Positions 25,347 to 33,468 of a DNA stretch of 41,517 bases are shown here, piece after piece. The stretch is from a virus, in the IMG/VR virus record IMGVR_UViG_3300049043_000026, positions 1 to 41,517 of that record; one strand, 5' to 3'. A program made the position numbers and the translations under genes. The number at the start of each line of letters is the position of its first letter. Position 1 is the first letter of the stretch. The notes beneath the pieces are model-generated. The model made no database searches and was not told the origin of the DNA. It saw nothing but the letters and a program-made list of their open reading frames with translations.

Positions 25347-26140
25347 AGTGTCACCTCCGTCAATTCACCCGCAAACTTGCGAACCAGCCACGGTGGTGCG
25401 GTTGCCACCTTGATTGGCCGGTCCAGATACTCTTCTAAAACAAAAGTCGAAATGTCCTCAACGGCGCGGTGCATCCGTGCCTCGCTGTTCAGCTCTTCCA
25501 TCAAGACCGTAATCTCCAAAGGAAAAATTTCGTGCCCGCCGCCAGACTGAATGCCGACGACCAGAATCTTTGGCCTCTGAATGTTTTCCACGGCTTCAAT
25601 GCCGTGCCGGTAAAACGCCAGGCGAATGTCGTAGTGCATGCCGATTGCCTGATTGATAAACTCTTCCTCGCTGGCCGCACTGGTCGTCTTCCAATCAATC
25701 AGCACGCCGTCGCTGAGCTGATCAACCTTGGCACGGCAGTCGATGCCGCTGCGGCTGTGCCGCCAGAACAGCTCACGCTCAACGTGGCCATTGCCAAGGA
25801 ACTTTCGGACTTGGCTGCAGGCCTGCAGATGCGTCCAGACTCGCTCCAGCCGGTGCCAGTCGGAATCGCTGACGATTTCCTTACCGGCCACGGACTCACG
25901 CCACGCCTTGCCTTCCTTGGTTCGTAGGTCCAGCCCTTCCGGTCGCCGCACGATGTCCAGGCGATCAGGTCCGCCCAGTTCGATCATGCTGTGGACCAGC
26001 GTGCCAAACTGCATCGCCGGCGTTGGTTCGTCCTTCGGCCAGTCGCCTTCGACGCAAGTGTGATGGAACGTGATCGGGTCTTTCAGGAACAGTGCCAGCT
26101 GGCTGCTGGATAGTTCGGGCCGGGAATGGTAGTCGGTCAT
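25343..26140 (-). CDS. RecE-like exonuclease (PD-(D/E)XK)
   Basis: 265 residues. Nuclease core signs: FGTLVHSMIELGG, a GIDCRAKVDQL strand supplying the acid, and GVLIDWKTT with the Asp-x-Lys pair. A C-terminal helical part follows. By pairing with RecT it should be the 5'-to-3' exonuclease of a RecET-type system (the RecE domain alone, without the long E. coli N-terminus). ATG at 26140; its stop overlaps recT. Confidence in the nuclease fold is good; the polarity is by analogy. Confidence 0.85.
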   Translation of the reverse strand: MTDYHSRPELSSSQLALFLKDPITFHHTCVEGDWPKDEPTPAMQFGTLVHSMIELGGPDRLDIVRRPEGLDLRTKEGKAWRESVAGKEIVSDSDWHRLERVWTHLQACSQVRKFLGNGHVERELFWRHSRSGIDCRAKVDQLSDGVLIDWKTTSAASEEEFINQAIGMHYDIRLAFYRHGIEAVENIQRPKILVVGIQSGGGHEIFPLEITVLMEELNSEARMHRAVEDISTFVLEEYLDRPIKVATAPPWLVRKFAGELTEVTL

Positions 26141-26151
26141 GTGGTTTCCTC

Positions 26152-27590
26152 TTAAACTGCTTGTGCTTGCTCGCTGGTCTTCTGTAACGCATGAAACTTT
26201 GCAATGCTGTCCATTGAATTAAAGAATGCTGCGTTGCTGCTGTCACAAGAAACAATCGCAGACATAATCGGCTGGTCGCCGTCTGTTGTAATTGCATGGC
26301 CAACTAAAAATGCCATTGCCAAACCGAGCACCACATCTCGGTTTTCTTTGTAGAGTTCCCAGTACGGATGATTGCGCCCGAGATCACAACATTGCTCGTG
26401 CGATTTCCTGTTACGCTGGCAAGTTTGTTTGTGTCATCAAACTTAATGGCAAACTTCTTTCCGTTTAGCTTGCCTTTGATAATCAGGTTCTTGTCGCCTG
26501 ACTGAGCACTGGAAACTCTTCGCCGACGCTTGCCGGTGTCTCGCGGCACTGCACCCTCGCCATCCTCGTCCCTTTCTGATGACTTACGCTTCTCCCGAAC
26601 GTTGGGCGTAATTGAAATCGCCTCCTCAATCGAAGCGGCAACATCGTGTTCAATTTCGGCCTCTATGGTGAGGCTGTGCTCTGCTGCGCTCTGCTGCAGC
26701 AGGTGCTCAACGCTCGGAAATATCTCTTCGCACAAAGCCTCTAGTTCTTCTGCGTTTGTCTTGTGCTTGTTGACCGACCACTTTTCTGAACGGTCTGCAT
26801 CGTCTCGCTCGATAAGCGTTATGACACCATAAAACTTGCTGATGTCATGGCTTCCAGTTCCGAATGCTCGGTTTAATGATGTCTCCTCTAGCGTCCGATG
26901 CTTGAACTCGTAACGCCATCCGCCGCTGACGTTCTGTTCTGGAGCAATAATTCCAGCCAGAAAACGGTAGGCTTTTCCTTGAAACACGCCTTCGCCTTCC
27001 ACTGCGTGCTCAAGCTGGACTTGGCCAGGAGCGTCAACATCGACGCCGTCCACTGTGACGCGACGTCCAGATCGAAGTGCTGGCGAAAAAATAACAGCCA
27101 GTCGCTGCATGAGCGACTTGAGATAGAAATGCTTGGACACATTGCCTATCAATATCTCAGTACCTGATTCGTTTTGGTCGCAATCCTCCTCGGCCAGCCT
27201 GCAGACCCATTCACCACGCTGGATGATCTCATCAAAGTCAGCCTTCACTGTTTTCATCACGCCGCCACGACGCGAAACAATCGTGACCATTGTTCCGAGC
27301 GCAAGAATGCCGTCCTTTGCACCAATACCAAACTGACCACTGGTGTTGCGGTTTTCGTTTTCGTGATACCCAAACTGTACGATGCCCGTCGGATTTGGTG
27401 CTCCTGCACCGTTATCTTTGATTGAAACCGACTTGTGTTCTTTATTAAATTGCACCTCCACAATGCTCGCGTTGGCATCAAGCGAGTTGTCGACTAATTC
27501 GCTTATTGCCAGCCAGACTGGCATATCCTGCCTTTTGTGTGAATGTATCTGGTGTGTCAGCGGCTGAATCGCGATCTCCTTAAATTGCAT
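26152..27590 (-). CDS. GHKL-type ATPase (frameshifted near the C-terminus)
   Basis: About 479 residues. Bergerat ATP-binding fold: N box ELVDNSLDANA at about residues 31-41, G1 box DNGAGAP at about 59-65, G2 box SGQFGIGAKDG at about 84-94. The middle of the protein is a second domain with GVDVDAPGQVQL; the C-terminal region has a basic GKRRRRVSS nuclear-like stretch and a final GHAITTDGDQ segment reached only after a frame change near 26372 (one A missing, restoring HPYWELYKENRD). The ATG overlaps the ParB-like stop as TAATG. Such ATPases dimerise on ATP binding as in MutL/Hsp90/MORC. Its role here is unknown. Confidence 0.75.
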
Positions 27591-28408
27591 TAATTCGACT
27601 CCTTTAATTTGCTAATGTGATATTCCAGTTCTTTAATCAGCACCAACCTGTCGTATTTGCAGTAGCAGTAGTCGGTAATAAGCAATCGAACATCGTCAAT
27701 CATCTGCTCTTGAGTTCGGTCGCAATCATCCTCGCACGGCTTTGCCTTTTGCTTTTTCTGTTTTTGCTTCTTCGGCAAAACGTCCTTTAGCTTCTTCTTG
27801 CCAGCAACGATCTCTTTTCCGACCTCGACAGACATTTGCCCAGCTTCAATTGCCTTTTGAACTGCGATTGCCTGGCGAGCCTTGTGCATCGACGTGCCAG
27901 CCTTCTTGGCCACTTGGCCGACTGTGGAGCGTTCGTGCTTTTCTTTGACGTCACGCTCTGGCGTTGTCTGCGTTGGACACGAATCCGTGTCCAACGCATG
28001 CCTCGCCTTTGCAGCCTCGCTTGCCTTTGCACTATTAAACAATGCCGCCTTTTTTCGCTCTGCGTTCTCCTGGGCAATGATCTTGCAGATGGCTGACGAC
28101 ACAAAGACTCTGGCGTCTTCCGTCATGTGACGCCGAACGAAGTTGGTGTCGTAAATCCATTCAGTGATGCTTCTTCCGTCGTGCTTCCACTTTTCAATTC
28201 GCGGCTCGACATAATCGCCCTGCTCAACCAATCGCATAATTGCACGCAATCGGTTGCGTCCATCAATTAACACATCGCCATCAACGATGATTGGATGCTG
28301 CAGCCCGTTTGTTTTTATTGACTCAACCAACTCGTCAAACTCTTCGCCTTCAATTAAAGGAAAGACCGATGCTGCAGGGTGAACCTTGTAACCGCCAATT
28401 TCTTCCAT
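27590..28408 (-). CDS. ParB/Spo0J-like protein
   Basis: 272 residues from ATG 28408 (GGAGGG seven bases upstream), chosen over the longer in-frame start at 28453. The N-terminal ParB/Srx-fold domain shows VLIDGRNRLRAIM, the Gly-Arg turn of the ParB CTPase/DNA-binding family, and QHPIIVDGD. The middle has a helix-turn-helix-like region (GQVAKKAGTSMHKARQAI) and a Lys/Gln linker; the C-terminus is helical and acidic with CYCKYD. A partition or DNA-organising role is possible; many phage ParB-like proteins are instead transcription regulators or nucleases. Coupled to the GHKL ATPase. Confidence 0.75.
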   Translation of the reverse strand: MEEIGGYKVHPAASVFPLIEGEEFDELVESIKTNGLQHPIIVDGDVLIDGRNRLRAIMRLVEQGDYVEPRIEKWKHDGRSITEWIYDTNFVRRHMTEDARVFVSSAICKIIAQENAERKKAALFNSAKASEAAKARHALDTDSCPTQTTPERDVKEKHERSTVGQVAKKAGTSMHKARQAIAVQKAIEAGQMSVEVGKEIVAGKKKLKDVLPKKQKQKKQKAKPCEDDCDRTQEQMIDDVRLLITDYCYCKYDRLVLIKELEYHISKLKESN

Positions 28409-28728
28409 CAGAAAACCCTCCACCCTTCCGCCAGCTTCCCCGTAAACGGACACCGCCGCAGCTCGGCCAGCTCGATAAACTTCAGCCGCTCCAGTTCCGC
28501 CGCCCGTTTCCGCACGCTTTCCACATCGCCGTGCAGTCCCATCTCCTTTGCCCGCTCGCCGACTTCCCTCGCCGTGCGAATCCCGCCGAGATCCGCCAGT
28601 GCTTCGAGGAATGCCTGCTTCAGCTTGCCGATTTGCTTCCGCGTCTCCGCCGCTGCCATCTGACTCGTCACCGGGTCGCTCGCCCTGGCGATCTCAGCCG
28701 GCTCGTCAAATAGGTTCAATTGATTCAT
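28408..28728 (-). CDS. Winged-helix protein
   Basis: 106 residues from ATG 28728, six bases after AAGGAG; the ATG two codons earlier touches the SD. N-terminus MNQLNLFDEP, then a winged-helix arrangement (QIGKLKQAFLEALADLGG, AREVGERAKEMGLHG, SVRKRAAELERLKFIEL) ending CPFTGKLAEGWRVF. A DNA-binding accessory or initiator-type regulator is likely. It overlaps the previous gene by 23 bases and the ParB-like start by one base. Confidence 0.6.
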   Translation of the reverse strand: MNQLNLFDEPAEIARASDPVTSQMAAAETRKQIGKLKQAFLEALADLGGIRTAREVGERAKEMGLHGDVESVRKRAAELERLKFIELAELRRCPFTGKLAEGWRVF

Positions 28729-29041
28729 CGTCATCTCCTTCGTCTTGCAGTTCACGCAGTCGCCGTATCAGCTCGTCCGTATCCGCCCAAGGCTTCGGCT
28801 CTTTGGCAAACTCCTCGCTCATGCTGTCCAGCATCGTCAGCACCTTGCCGGTCGCATCGTTCAACTGGTAGCAAGGCGTCGTCACCAGCCACAGCGGAAA
28901 CCCGTCCAGCATTCCGCCGCTGATGTCGAACACTTGGCCAGCCCATCGCACGCGGCAAACCTGCTGCTCAAGGTGCAGCTGCTCAATCCAGCACCCCGGC
29001 AATGCGTGCTTGACGATTTGCACAAACTGGACGTTGTTCAT
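28706..29041 (-). CDS. Hypothetical early protein
   Basis: 111 residues with a strand-rich centre (CRVRWAGQVFDISGGM) and an acidic C-terminus (RELQDEGDDDES). ATG at 29041 with GAGGG six bases upstream, overlapping the preceding stop as ATGA. No family recognised. The acidic tail could mimic DNA, as some anti-restriction proteins do, but this is only a possibility. Confidence 0.6.
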   Translation of the reverse strand: MNNVQFVQIVKHALPGCWIEQLHLEQQVCRVRWAGQVFDISGGMLDGFPLWLVTTPCYQLNDATGKVLTMLDSMSEEFAKEPKPWADTDELIRRLRELQDEGDDDESIEPI

Positions 29042-29424
29042 TTCAATCCCTCGCCAACATAGGCGTCGACCTTGACCTCAACCCTGCACAAGCATGGCTC
29101 CTCGCAGCGACTGGCTTCGACCAGTGCTTCTTCCCAGTCCTTACGAAGCTGGCCGGGGCCGCTCGGGTAAATGTTCACCCAGAAGGTTTTCTTGATTCGC
29201 TGCCTTCGCTCAACACGCAGCTCGTCTTGCTTGCTCATTCCCCACTGGCACTTGCCGTCCAGCGTCCAGAACTTGGCGCACCAGTGCGGTGTGCGGCTGA
29301 GGTCTTCTTCCAGATTGATTCGCCCGACCAGCAACCCATCAGCAACCGCATCAACCACGGCCTGCAGTCCTTCCGCAGTCCAGTAGTACCCAACTCCGAA
29401 TTTCGTTTCAGTTGCCACGCTCAC
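29038..29424 (-). CDS. Hypothetical early protein
   Basis: 128 residues from GTG 29424 (GGAGG seven bases upstream), overlapping the preceding stop as GTGA. Features: VGYYWTAEGLQAVVDAVADG, a Cys/Trp-rich middle (HWCAKFWTLDGKCQWG), a basic helix (DELRVERRQRIKKTF) and CEEPCLCRVEVKV. The cysteines may bind metal. No family recognised. Confidence 0.6.
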   Translation of the reverse strand: MSVATETKFGVGYYWTAEGLQAVVDAVADGLLVGRINLEEDLSRTPHWCAKFWTLDGKCQWGMSKQDELRVERRQRIKKTFWVNIYPSGPGQLRKDWEEALVEASRCEEPCLCRVEVKVDAYVGEGLK

Positions 29425-29747
29425 AGCAAAACCTCCGTCAAAGAAACCAACATCACCGTCACAGACACCAACGCCACCGCAAAACAAACCCATGCAATCC
29501 GCTCGGCCATCACTGGCGGCAGTTCGCAGCCAGCACCCAGCTCGTCTTCCATGTGTGCCTCCTGCTGTTCAAGCCACGCCGCAATCTCCAGCCGTGTGTC
29601 CGTTGGCAAGTGTTTGGCATCTCGCAGATAGCCGCGCAGCCTTCCGATCTCCCATTCGTGCACGCTCCTGGTCCACCGGTATTCCGGCACGCTTACGCAG
29701 ATCACGCCGTACTGGCGGACTGCTTCCCATGTCTTCACCACGTCCAT
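29421..29747 (-). CDS. Small protein with C-terminal membrane segment
   Basis: 108 residues from ATG 29747 (TTAGGAGG upstream). Polar, helical body (LEIAAWLEQQEAHMEDELG) and a C-terminal hydrophobic helix (IAWVCFAVALVSVTVMLV) that could anchor it in the membrane as a tail-anchored protein. Unknown function. Such early phage membrane proteins sometimes give superinfection exclusion; nothing here proves it. Confidence 0.6.
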   Translation of the reverse strand: MDVVKTWEAVRQYGVICVSVPEYRWTRSVHEWEIGRLRGYLRDAKHLPTDTRLEIAAWLEQQEAHMEDELGAGCELPPVMAERIAWVCFAVALVSVTVMLVSLTEVLL

Positions 29748-29756
29748 CTCGCCCTC

Positions 29757-30197
29757 CTAAAAAATGAAGTTTGTCGGATTGCCAAAGTCGGTTTCGTTAA
29801 TCTTCTGCCAGTGCCGATTGGCTCGCTCCTTCTCGCTCCAGCCGCTGCGTATCTCTTCGCACTTAGCGTCGATCTCGTCCGGTGTTGGCAGGTAGACAGA
29901 CGGGTCGTCTTCTGGTTGCTCTGGCTCTTCTTTCTTGGCAGCGACTTGAGCCGGTCGCCTGCCGTTTCTGCTTGCCGCCTCGTACGCATGTCGCAGGTCG
30001 TCCAGCTTGGCTCGGCACAGCGCGAGCCCCTCGGCTTGCTCCCATGCTTCTGTTCGTCCATGCCTGTCGTTAACCTTGGCCCGCTGGCGAGCCTTGTAAC
30101 GCAAGTCAGATTCCGTTTTGATTAGCCACGCTCGCAGGTCATAGACGACCGAATGCAACCCGAGCTTGTCCATCTTGTTTGCGTCATCGTTTGCCAT
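29757..30197 (-). CDS. Hypothetical early protein
   Basis: 146 residues from ATG 30197 (AGGAACG upstream). Helical N-terminal half (KMDKLGLHSVVYDLRAWL, EQAEGLALCRAKLDDL), Lys/Glu/Pro linker (KKEEPEQPEDDP), and a C-terminal DEIDAKCEEIRSGWSEKER helix. An in-frame TTG at 30236 would add a weak N-terminus. Overlaps the next gene upstream by 14 bases. No family recognised. Confidence 0.6.
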   Translation of the reverse strand: MANDDANKMDKLGLHSVVYDLRAWLIKTESDLRYKARQRAKVNDRHGRTEAWEQAEGLALCRAKLDDLRHAYEAASRNGRRPAQVAAKKEEPEQPEDDPSVYLPTPDEIDAKCEEIRSGWSEKERANRHWQKINETDFGNPTNFIF

Positions 30198-30411
30198 TGG
30201 CGTTCCTGCCTTTTCTGTTTTTGCGTCCTTGATCAATTCGCTTTTTGCGAACTACATCACGCTCGGATCGCTCGGCCAGCAGGCGAAACACCCGCACCAT
30301 CTCGCGAACGCACAGGCCAGCCGCTCGGTTGATGCGTTCGTCGTCTGACCACTTCTCTCTCATCTCCATCACTCGAGCCATCTCGTCGTCAGTCAGTTCA
30401 AGCCCCAACAT
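30184..30411 (-). CDS. Small basic early protein
   Basis: 75 residues from ATG 30411 (AGGTG four bases before). Acidic N-terminal helix (LTDDEMARVMEMREKWS) and strongly basic C-terminus (RKKRIDQGRKNRKGRNANGKR split by neutral residues), suggesting nucleic-acid contact. Overlaps the HTH gene by 14 bases. Unknown. Confidence 0.55.
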   Translation of the reverse strand: MLGLELTDDEMARVMEMREKWSDDERINRAAGLCVREMVRVFRLLAERSERDVVRKKRIDQGRKNRKGRNANGKR

Positions 30412-30637
30412 CTGACACCTCCATGCCTTGCCGTTTCGCCGCTGGACGCCCAGCCGCTTGAATCCACCGAATTAACTCCTCGCCGCTGTACCAAAGCCGA
30501 TTGCCGAGGCTCACCGGATGAAGCCAGCCTCCCTGCCGGCCTTCATCAAGTGCTTTGACGCTCAGCCCAACTGCGGCGTTGATGCCGTCGGCCGTGTAGA
30601 GTCTTGCGGCGTCGATGTAGCCGTCGCGTCTGTTCAC
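30398..30637 (-). CDS. Excisionase/AlpA-like HTH protein
   Basis: 79 residues from GTG 30637, preceded by AAGGAGGTGG and overlapping the previous stop as GTGA. The pattern ARLYTADGINAAVGLS, HPVSLGNRLWYSGEELIRWI matches the MerR/AlpA-like helix-turn-helix of small regulators and excisionases. With an integrase in the genome it is the best candidate for a directionality factor. It could equally be an early activator. Confidence 0.6.
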   Translation of the reverse strand: MNRRDGYIDAARLYTADGINAAVGLSVKALDEGRQGGWLHPVSLGNRLWYSGEELIRWIQAAGRPAAKRQGMEVSDVGA

Positions 30638-30882
30638 CCGACCACCTCCTTAAATGGGTTGTCCGTGGTCAGTTCGCGAATGTGTCCAGCGGCCAGAACA
30701 TTTCCAGCCTTGATTTGGTTTGCCTCAAAGGCTCGCTGCTGATTCTTGGGCAGTGCCAGCATCGTTCGGCGGAACTGCATGTAGTGCCGAACGCACAGTC
30801 CACGCTGATGTTCTGTGGTTTCACAGTGCAGACAGATACCCGCCAGCACTCGCTCCTTCGTTGTTTCCTTTGTCTTTCCCAT
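30634..30882 (-). CDS. Zinc-finger protein, leftward paralogue of the pair
   Basis: 82 residues. CLHC and RGLCVRHYMQF give a Cys-x2-Cys...Cys-x2-His zinc knuckle; the helical part (LPKNQQRAFEANQIKAGNVL) follows. Its layout matches the rightward gene at 31072 residue for residue in spaced motifs (HQRGLC, F-R/T, LP-x3-Q-x-AFE, I-x2-G-x2-L). First gene of the leftward operon. ATG at 30882, SD GGGAG with spacing that is short. A transcription regulator is likely. Confidence 0.7.
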   Translation of the reverse strand: MGKTKETTKERVLAGICLHCETTEHQRGLCVRHYMQFRRTMLALPKNQQRAFEANQIKAGNVLAAGHIRELTTDNPFKEVVG

Positions 30883-30904
30883 GTCTCCCTGCCTGCGGAA
30901 TAAA

Positions 30905-30934
30905 TTGGACGTTTGCTCGACGTGGTGATATTAT
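30905..30934 (+). promoter_or_regulatory. Rightward sigma70-type promoter
   Basis: TTGGAC (30905-30910), 18-base spacer, TATTAT (30929-30934), directed at the rightward zinc-finger, small and integrase genes. Spacer is one base longer than ideal. It overlaps the leftward promoter back to back. Confidence 0.5.
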
Positions 30935-30949
30935 CGACCCGACAACGTC
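30919..30949. promoter_or_regulatory. Operator-like dyad between divergent promoters
   Basis: GACGT (30919-30923) and ACGTC (30945-30949) form an inverted repeat with 21 bases between, centred on the shared -10 region. A dimeric or tetrameric regulator bound here would cover both promoters. It is short, so it could be chance. Confidence 0.35.
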
Positions 30950-30956
30950 ATAACAA
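30928..30956 (-). promoter_or_regulatory. Leftward sigma70-type promoter
   Basis: On the minus strand TTGTTA (30956-30951), 17-base spacer, TAATAT (30933-30928). Close to the consensus, and placed 46 bases before the start codon of the leftward zinc-finger gene. The -10 hexamer overlaps the -10 of the rightward promoter on the other strand, so the two promoters should exclude each other. Confidence 0.55.
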
Positions 30957-31071
30957 TACCGTAACTGAGAAAAAACTATGGCTGACTTATCTATTGAGCC
31001 TGACGAAATACCGCAAGTTACCGACAGATATGGACTTGCAACGATTTCCCACAACTCACAAAATTGCCGAC

Positions 31072-31462
31072 ATGAACACAAAAACAAAAACGTGCTTGCA
31101 GTGCGACAACCCGATACACCAAAGAGGCCTTTGCTCTACCTGCTACGGCCGGTTTACTAGGTCAAAACAGCGGCTGCCTGACGAAAAACAAAAGGCTTTT
31201 GAGGAGGCTTTGATCGCAACTGGCAAACTGCTGCCGCCAGCAAAACGACCTCCATCGTCCCGTGACGAATACGCAGAACTCAGCCGACAGGCTGCAGGAC
31301 GCAACGCCGCAAGAAGTGCAGCAAATACTGGAAGAATTTCAGAAAGTGGAAAACAAGTCGCAGAAACCAAGTGTCCAGCAGGAAGCGGACGAAGTAGTCG
31401 AAAAGGCAAAACGTCGAGCAACCCGAAAAGGCATCACGCCACGGGATAAAAAGCAGCCCTGA
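31072..31462 (+). CDS. Zinc-finger protein, rightward paralogue of the pair (frameshifted)
   Basis: About 129 residues. CLQC and RGLCSTCYGRF give a Cys-x2-Cys...Cys-x2-Cys zinc knuckle followed by LPDEKQKAFEEALIATGKLL, parallel to the leftward gene at 30634. After about residue 60 the frame changes (31230-31262, one extra base); the other frame gives a coiled-coil-like C-terminus (QEVQQILEEFQKVENKSQK) and a basic end. ATG at 31072, with an earlier in-frame ATG at 31030 and no strong SD at either, so the start is uncertain. First rightward gene; in the place of a lysogeny regulator. Confidence 0.6.
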
Positions 31463-31556
31463 CCTAACGTGTCAGCATCGACGAAAAACTCAACCCGTTT
31501 GGAAAAGTCAATCGCGCCACGGACGGCCCCACCACTTATGACGGAGGCGGTCTTGG

Positions 31557-31994
31557 ATGTTCAAAAAGCTCGAGCAGTTGCTGCTGCATTACCCACACAC
31601 CACGCTGGTCGGCACACAGTGGCAGTTCCGACGCCGACGGCTTGAGGTCGTCAGCGTTCGCGACCTTCTCACCGAACCGCTGACGCCTGCGGAGTTCATG
31701 CGACGGCCTTTGGTGCATCGCGGTCGCTGGCTGGTAAAGGCTCGCGACCTCGAGCAGCAGCAAGTCAAGCAGTTTTATCTGGCGGCCACCCGTGAGTTCT
31801 GGCGACCGACCGGACTGCGTGCCGGTCTGTACTGGCCGGGTGCTGAAAGCGACGGCCCGGCCGAGCTGCTGACCAGACGATTCGGAACGACGCCGCGGGA
31901 ACGGATTGTCTTGGCGAACGCGCTGGCCCAGCTGCAGCAGATCGATTGGCAGGGATTCGACCTGCGAATCACCATCGACAGAAAGACCAGCTGA
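31557..31994 (+). CDS. Hypothetical protein upstream of the integrase
   Basis: 145 residues with an N-terminal LEQLLLHYPHTTLVGTQWQF and a basic RRRRLEVVSVRDLL patch, then FYLAATREFWRPTGL and LARLQQ-like helices, ending FDLRITIDRKTS. ATG at 31557 has GGAGG nine bases upstream. Its stop and the integrase start overlap (TGATG), so it is co-translated with the integrase and may assist it or control lysogeny. No family recognised. Confidence 0.6.
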   Translation: MFKKLEQLLLHYPHTTLVGTQWQFRRRRLEVVSVRDLLTEPLTPAEFMRRPLVHRGRWLVKARDLEQQQVKQFYLAATREFWRPTGLRAGLYWPGAESDGPAELLTRRFGTTPRERIVLANALAQLQQIDWQGFDLRITIDRKTS

Positions 31995-33139
31995 TGAAGC
32001 ACCGCGTTAACGTCACGGTTCGCAAACGCTCGGATACTGGCTTCTACCAGCTGCGGGCAATCAGTCCGCTCAACGGCCGCGAGTTGCGTCGCAGTGCAAA
32101 GACAACGAACCTGAAGGAGGCAATGAAGGCGGCCGCCGCATGGGAGGCGGAGTTGGAGCAGGGTGTTGTCTCACGCCGCATCACTTGGGAGCAGCTGGCC
32201 GTTCGGCTGGCCGACCAGTACTTGCCGAGGCTAAAGGCCAATTCCCAGACGACGATGCGGTCCACCGTCAAGGCGTTTGGCCAGTTTGTTCGGCCCGAGG
32301 CGAACATCGGCAGCATCACTGGCGGTACGGTATCCGAGTGGACAGCCAAGCTACGGCGTGATGGGTTGCGGGAAACGACCATTGCCCGGCATCTGCGTTG
32401 CCTCAAGGTGATCTTAAACTGGGCTGTATCAACGGAACTGATGGCACGCTGCCCTCCGATCACGATGCCAGCCAACGCGAACAAGAAACGATTCCTGAAG
32501 GGCAGGGCACTCACCGAGGAAGACTTTGAGCAGCTGTGCCAGAAATCGGACAAAATCAACCCAACATTCACGCCGCTGCTCAGGCTGCTGTGGCTGTCGG
32601 GCCTGCGCATCTCCGAGGCGTTTCGGCTGTCGTTTGACTCGCCGCCAAATCAGGTCGACCTAACTGGCCGCCGGTTCATCTTTCACGCTGAAGGTCAAAA
32701 GTCGGGACACGACGAGACGATTCCGCTGCTGCCTGAGCTGTGCGACTTCCTTGGCTCGCTAGGCCACCGCAGCGGCCCTGTCGTGCGTCCGTTGGTCAAT
32801 GGCAGGCCCGCCAGCCTCGACGCCGTAAAGAGGCAAATAAGTGCCATTGGCGAGGCGGCAGGATTGGTGGTGAATGCCGAGGCTGGCAAGTACGTCACCG
32901 CACACGACCTACGGCGTTCGTTTGGCACACGCTGGGCTTTGAAGGTTCATCCGCTGGTGCTCAAGAAGCTCATGCGGCACGAGACGCTAGACACGACGCT
33001 GCGGTTCTACGTTGACCTCGACGACAGCCAGATCACGGACGCAATTCTGAACCCGGCAGCGTACACGTCAACGTACACGGCGGCGTCCTCGGCTGACGAT
33101 TCACGGACGCTGCAGCGTCGAAAAACACGGGGAAAATGA
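31994..33139 (+). CDS. int: Tyrosine integrase
   Basis: 381 residues. Catalytic residues visible: Arg205 (SGLRISEAF), Lys236, His304 and Arg307 (AHDLRRSFG), His329 (MRHETLDTTL), and Tyr339 (LRFYVDLD). The N-terminal half has the SAM-like core-binding domain (TVKAFGQFVRPEANIGSITG, ARHLRCLKVILNWAV). It integrates the phage at attP, which lies just downstream. The 3' end of the gene contains the left pair of arm repeats. Intact in one frame; ATG at 31994. Confidence 0.92.
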   Translation: MKHRVNVTVRKRSDTGFYQLRAISPLNGRELRRSAKTTNLKEAMKAAAAWEAELEQGVVSRRITWEQLAVRLADQYLPRLKANSQTTMRSTVKAFGQFVRPEANIGSITGGTVSEWTAKLRRDGLRETTIARHLRCLKVILNWAVSTELMARCPPITMPANANKKRFLKGRALTEEDFEQLCQKSDKINPTFTPLLRLLWLSGLRISEAFRLSFDSPPNQVDLTGRRFIFHAEGQKSGHDETIPLLPELCDFLGSLGHRSGPVVRPLVNGRPASLDAVKRQISAIGEAAGLVVNAEAGKYVTAHDLRRSFGTRWALKVHPLVLKKLMRHETLDTTLRFYVDLDDSQITDAILNPAAYTSTYTAASSADDSRTLQRRKTRGK

Positions 33140-33297
33140 CGAACTTCTGGCGAGCTTCTGCCAGTCTCAGATTTTTAAGTCCTGAGCGTCTGCCATTCCG
33201 CCACTCGGCCAGCATTGTTTTTGTCGTGTTTTTGAGGGTCGCTGGGATTCGGCACCCGCCACCGTACACGTAACGTACACGGCGGCCGTCCTCAACG
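33060..33297. other. attP region with arm-type repeats
   Basis: CGTACACG occurs at 33060-33067 and 33072-33079 inside the end of int, and again at 33263-33270 and 33274-33281. Both pairs are followed by near-identical sequence (CGGCGG...TCCTC), making a duplicated ~33-bp block on each side. Midway lies the tRNA-Leu-like core (33166-33213). Paired arm sites flanking a tRNA-derived core next to int is the textbook attP layout. Since the core is unbroken, the genome is in excised form. From 33298 to 33468 I see nothing else. Confidence 0.75.
33166..33213 (-). other. tRNA-Leu(UAA) 5'-half-like segment, probable attP core
   Basis: On the minus strand 48 bases run GCTGGCCGAGTGGCGGAATG, GCAGACGC, then an anticodon-arm-like CTCAGG-ACTTAAAAA-TCTGAG with a TAA anticodon. 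That is the start, D-arm and anticodon arm of a tRNA-Leu. The variable arm, T-arm and 3' end are absent, so it is not a gene. The anticodon stem deviates slightly from a perfect tRNA. Confidence 0.7.
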
Positions 33298-33468
33298 TGT
33301 GGTATTGTAGCGAAATGCCGACATTTCAGCCAAACCCAAACGGCAACCCCGAACGGGAAGAAAAACGCCCAGAATATCGCCGTTTTACCGTGCAGGAAAA
33401 TTAACGAAACGTCCAGCCACGCCCAGCGTAAAATGACCAGGGCGAGCAGGTCAGGCAGGGAGGCAGGC

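Noticed and set aside
33166-33213. Complete tRNA-Leu gene
   Set aside because: Only the 5' end, D-arm and anticodon arm are present; no variable arm, T-arm or matching 3' acceptor strand.
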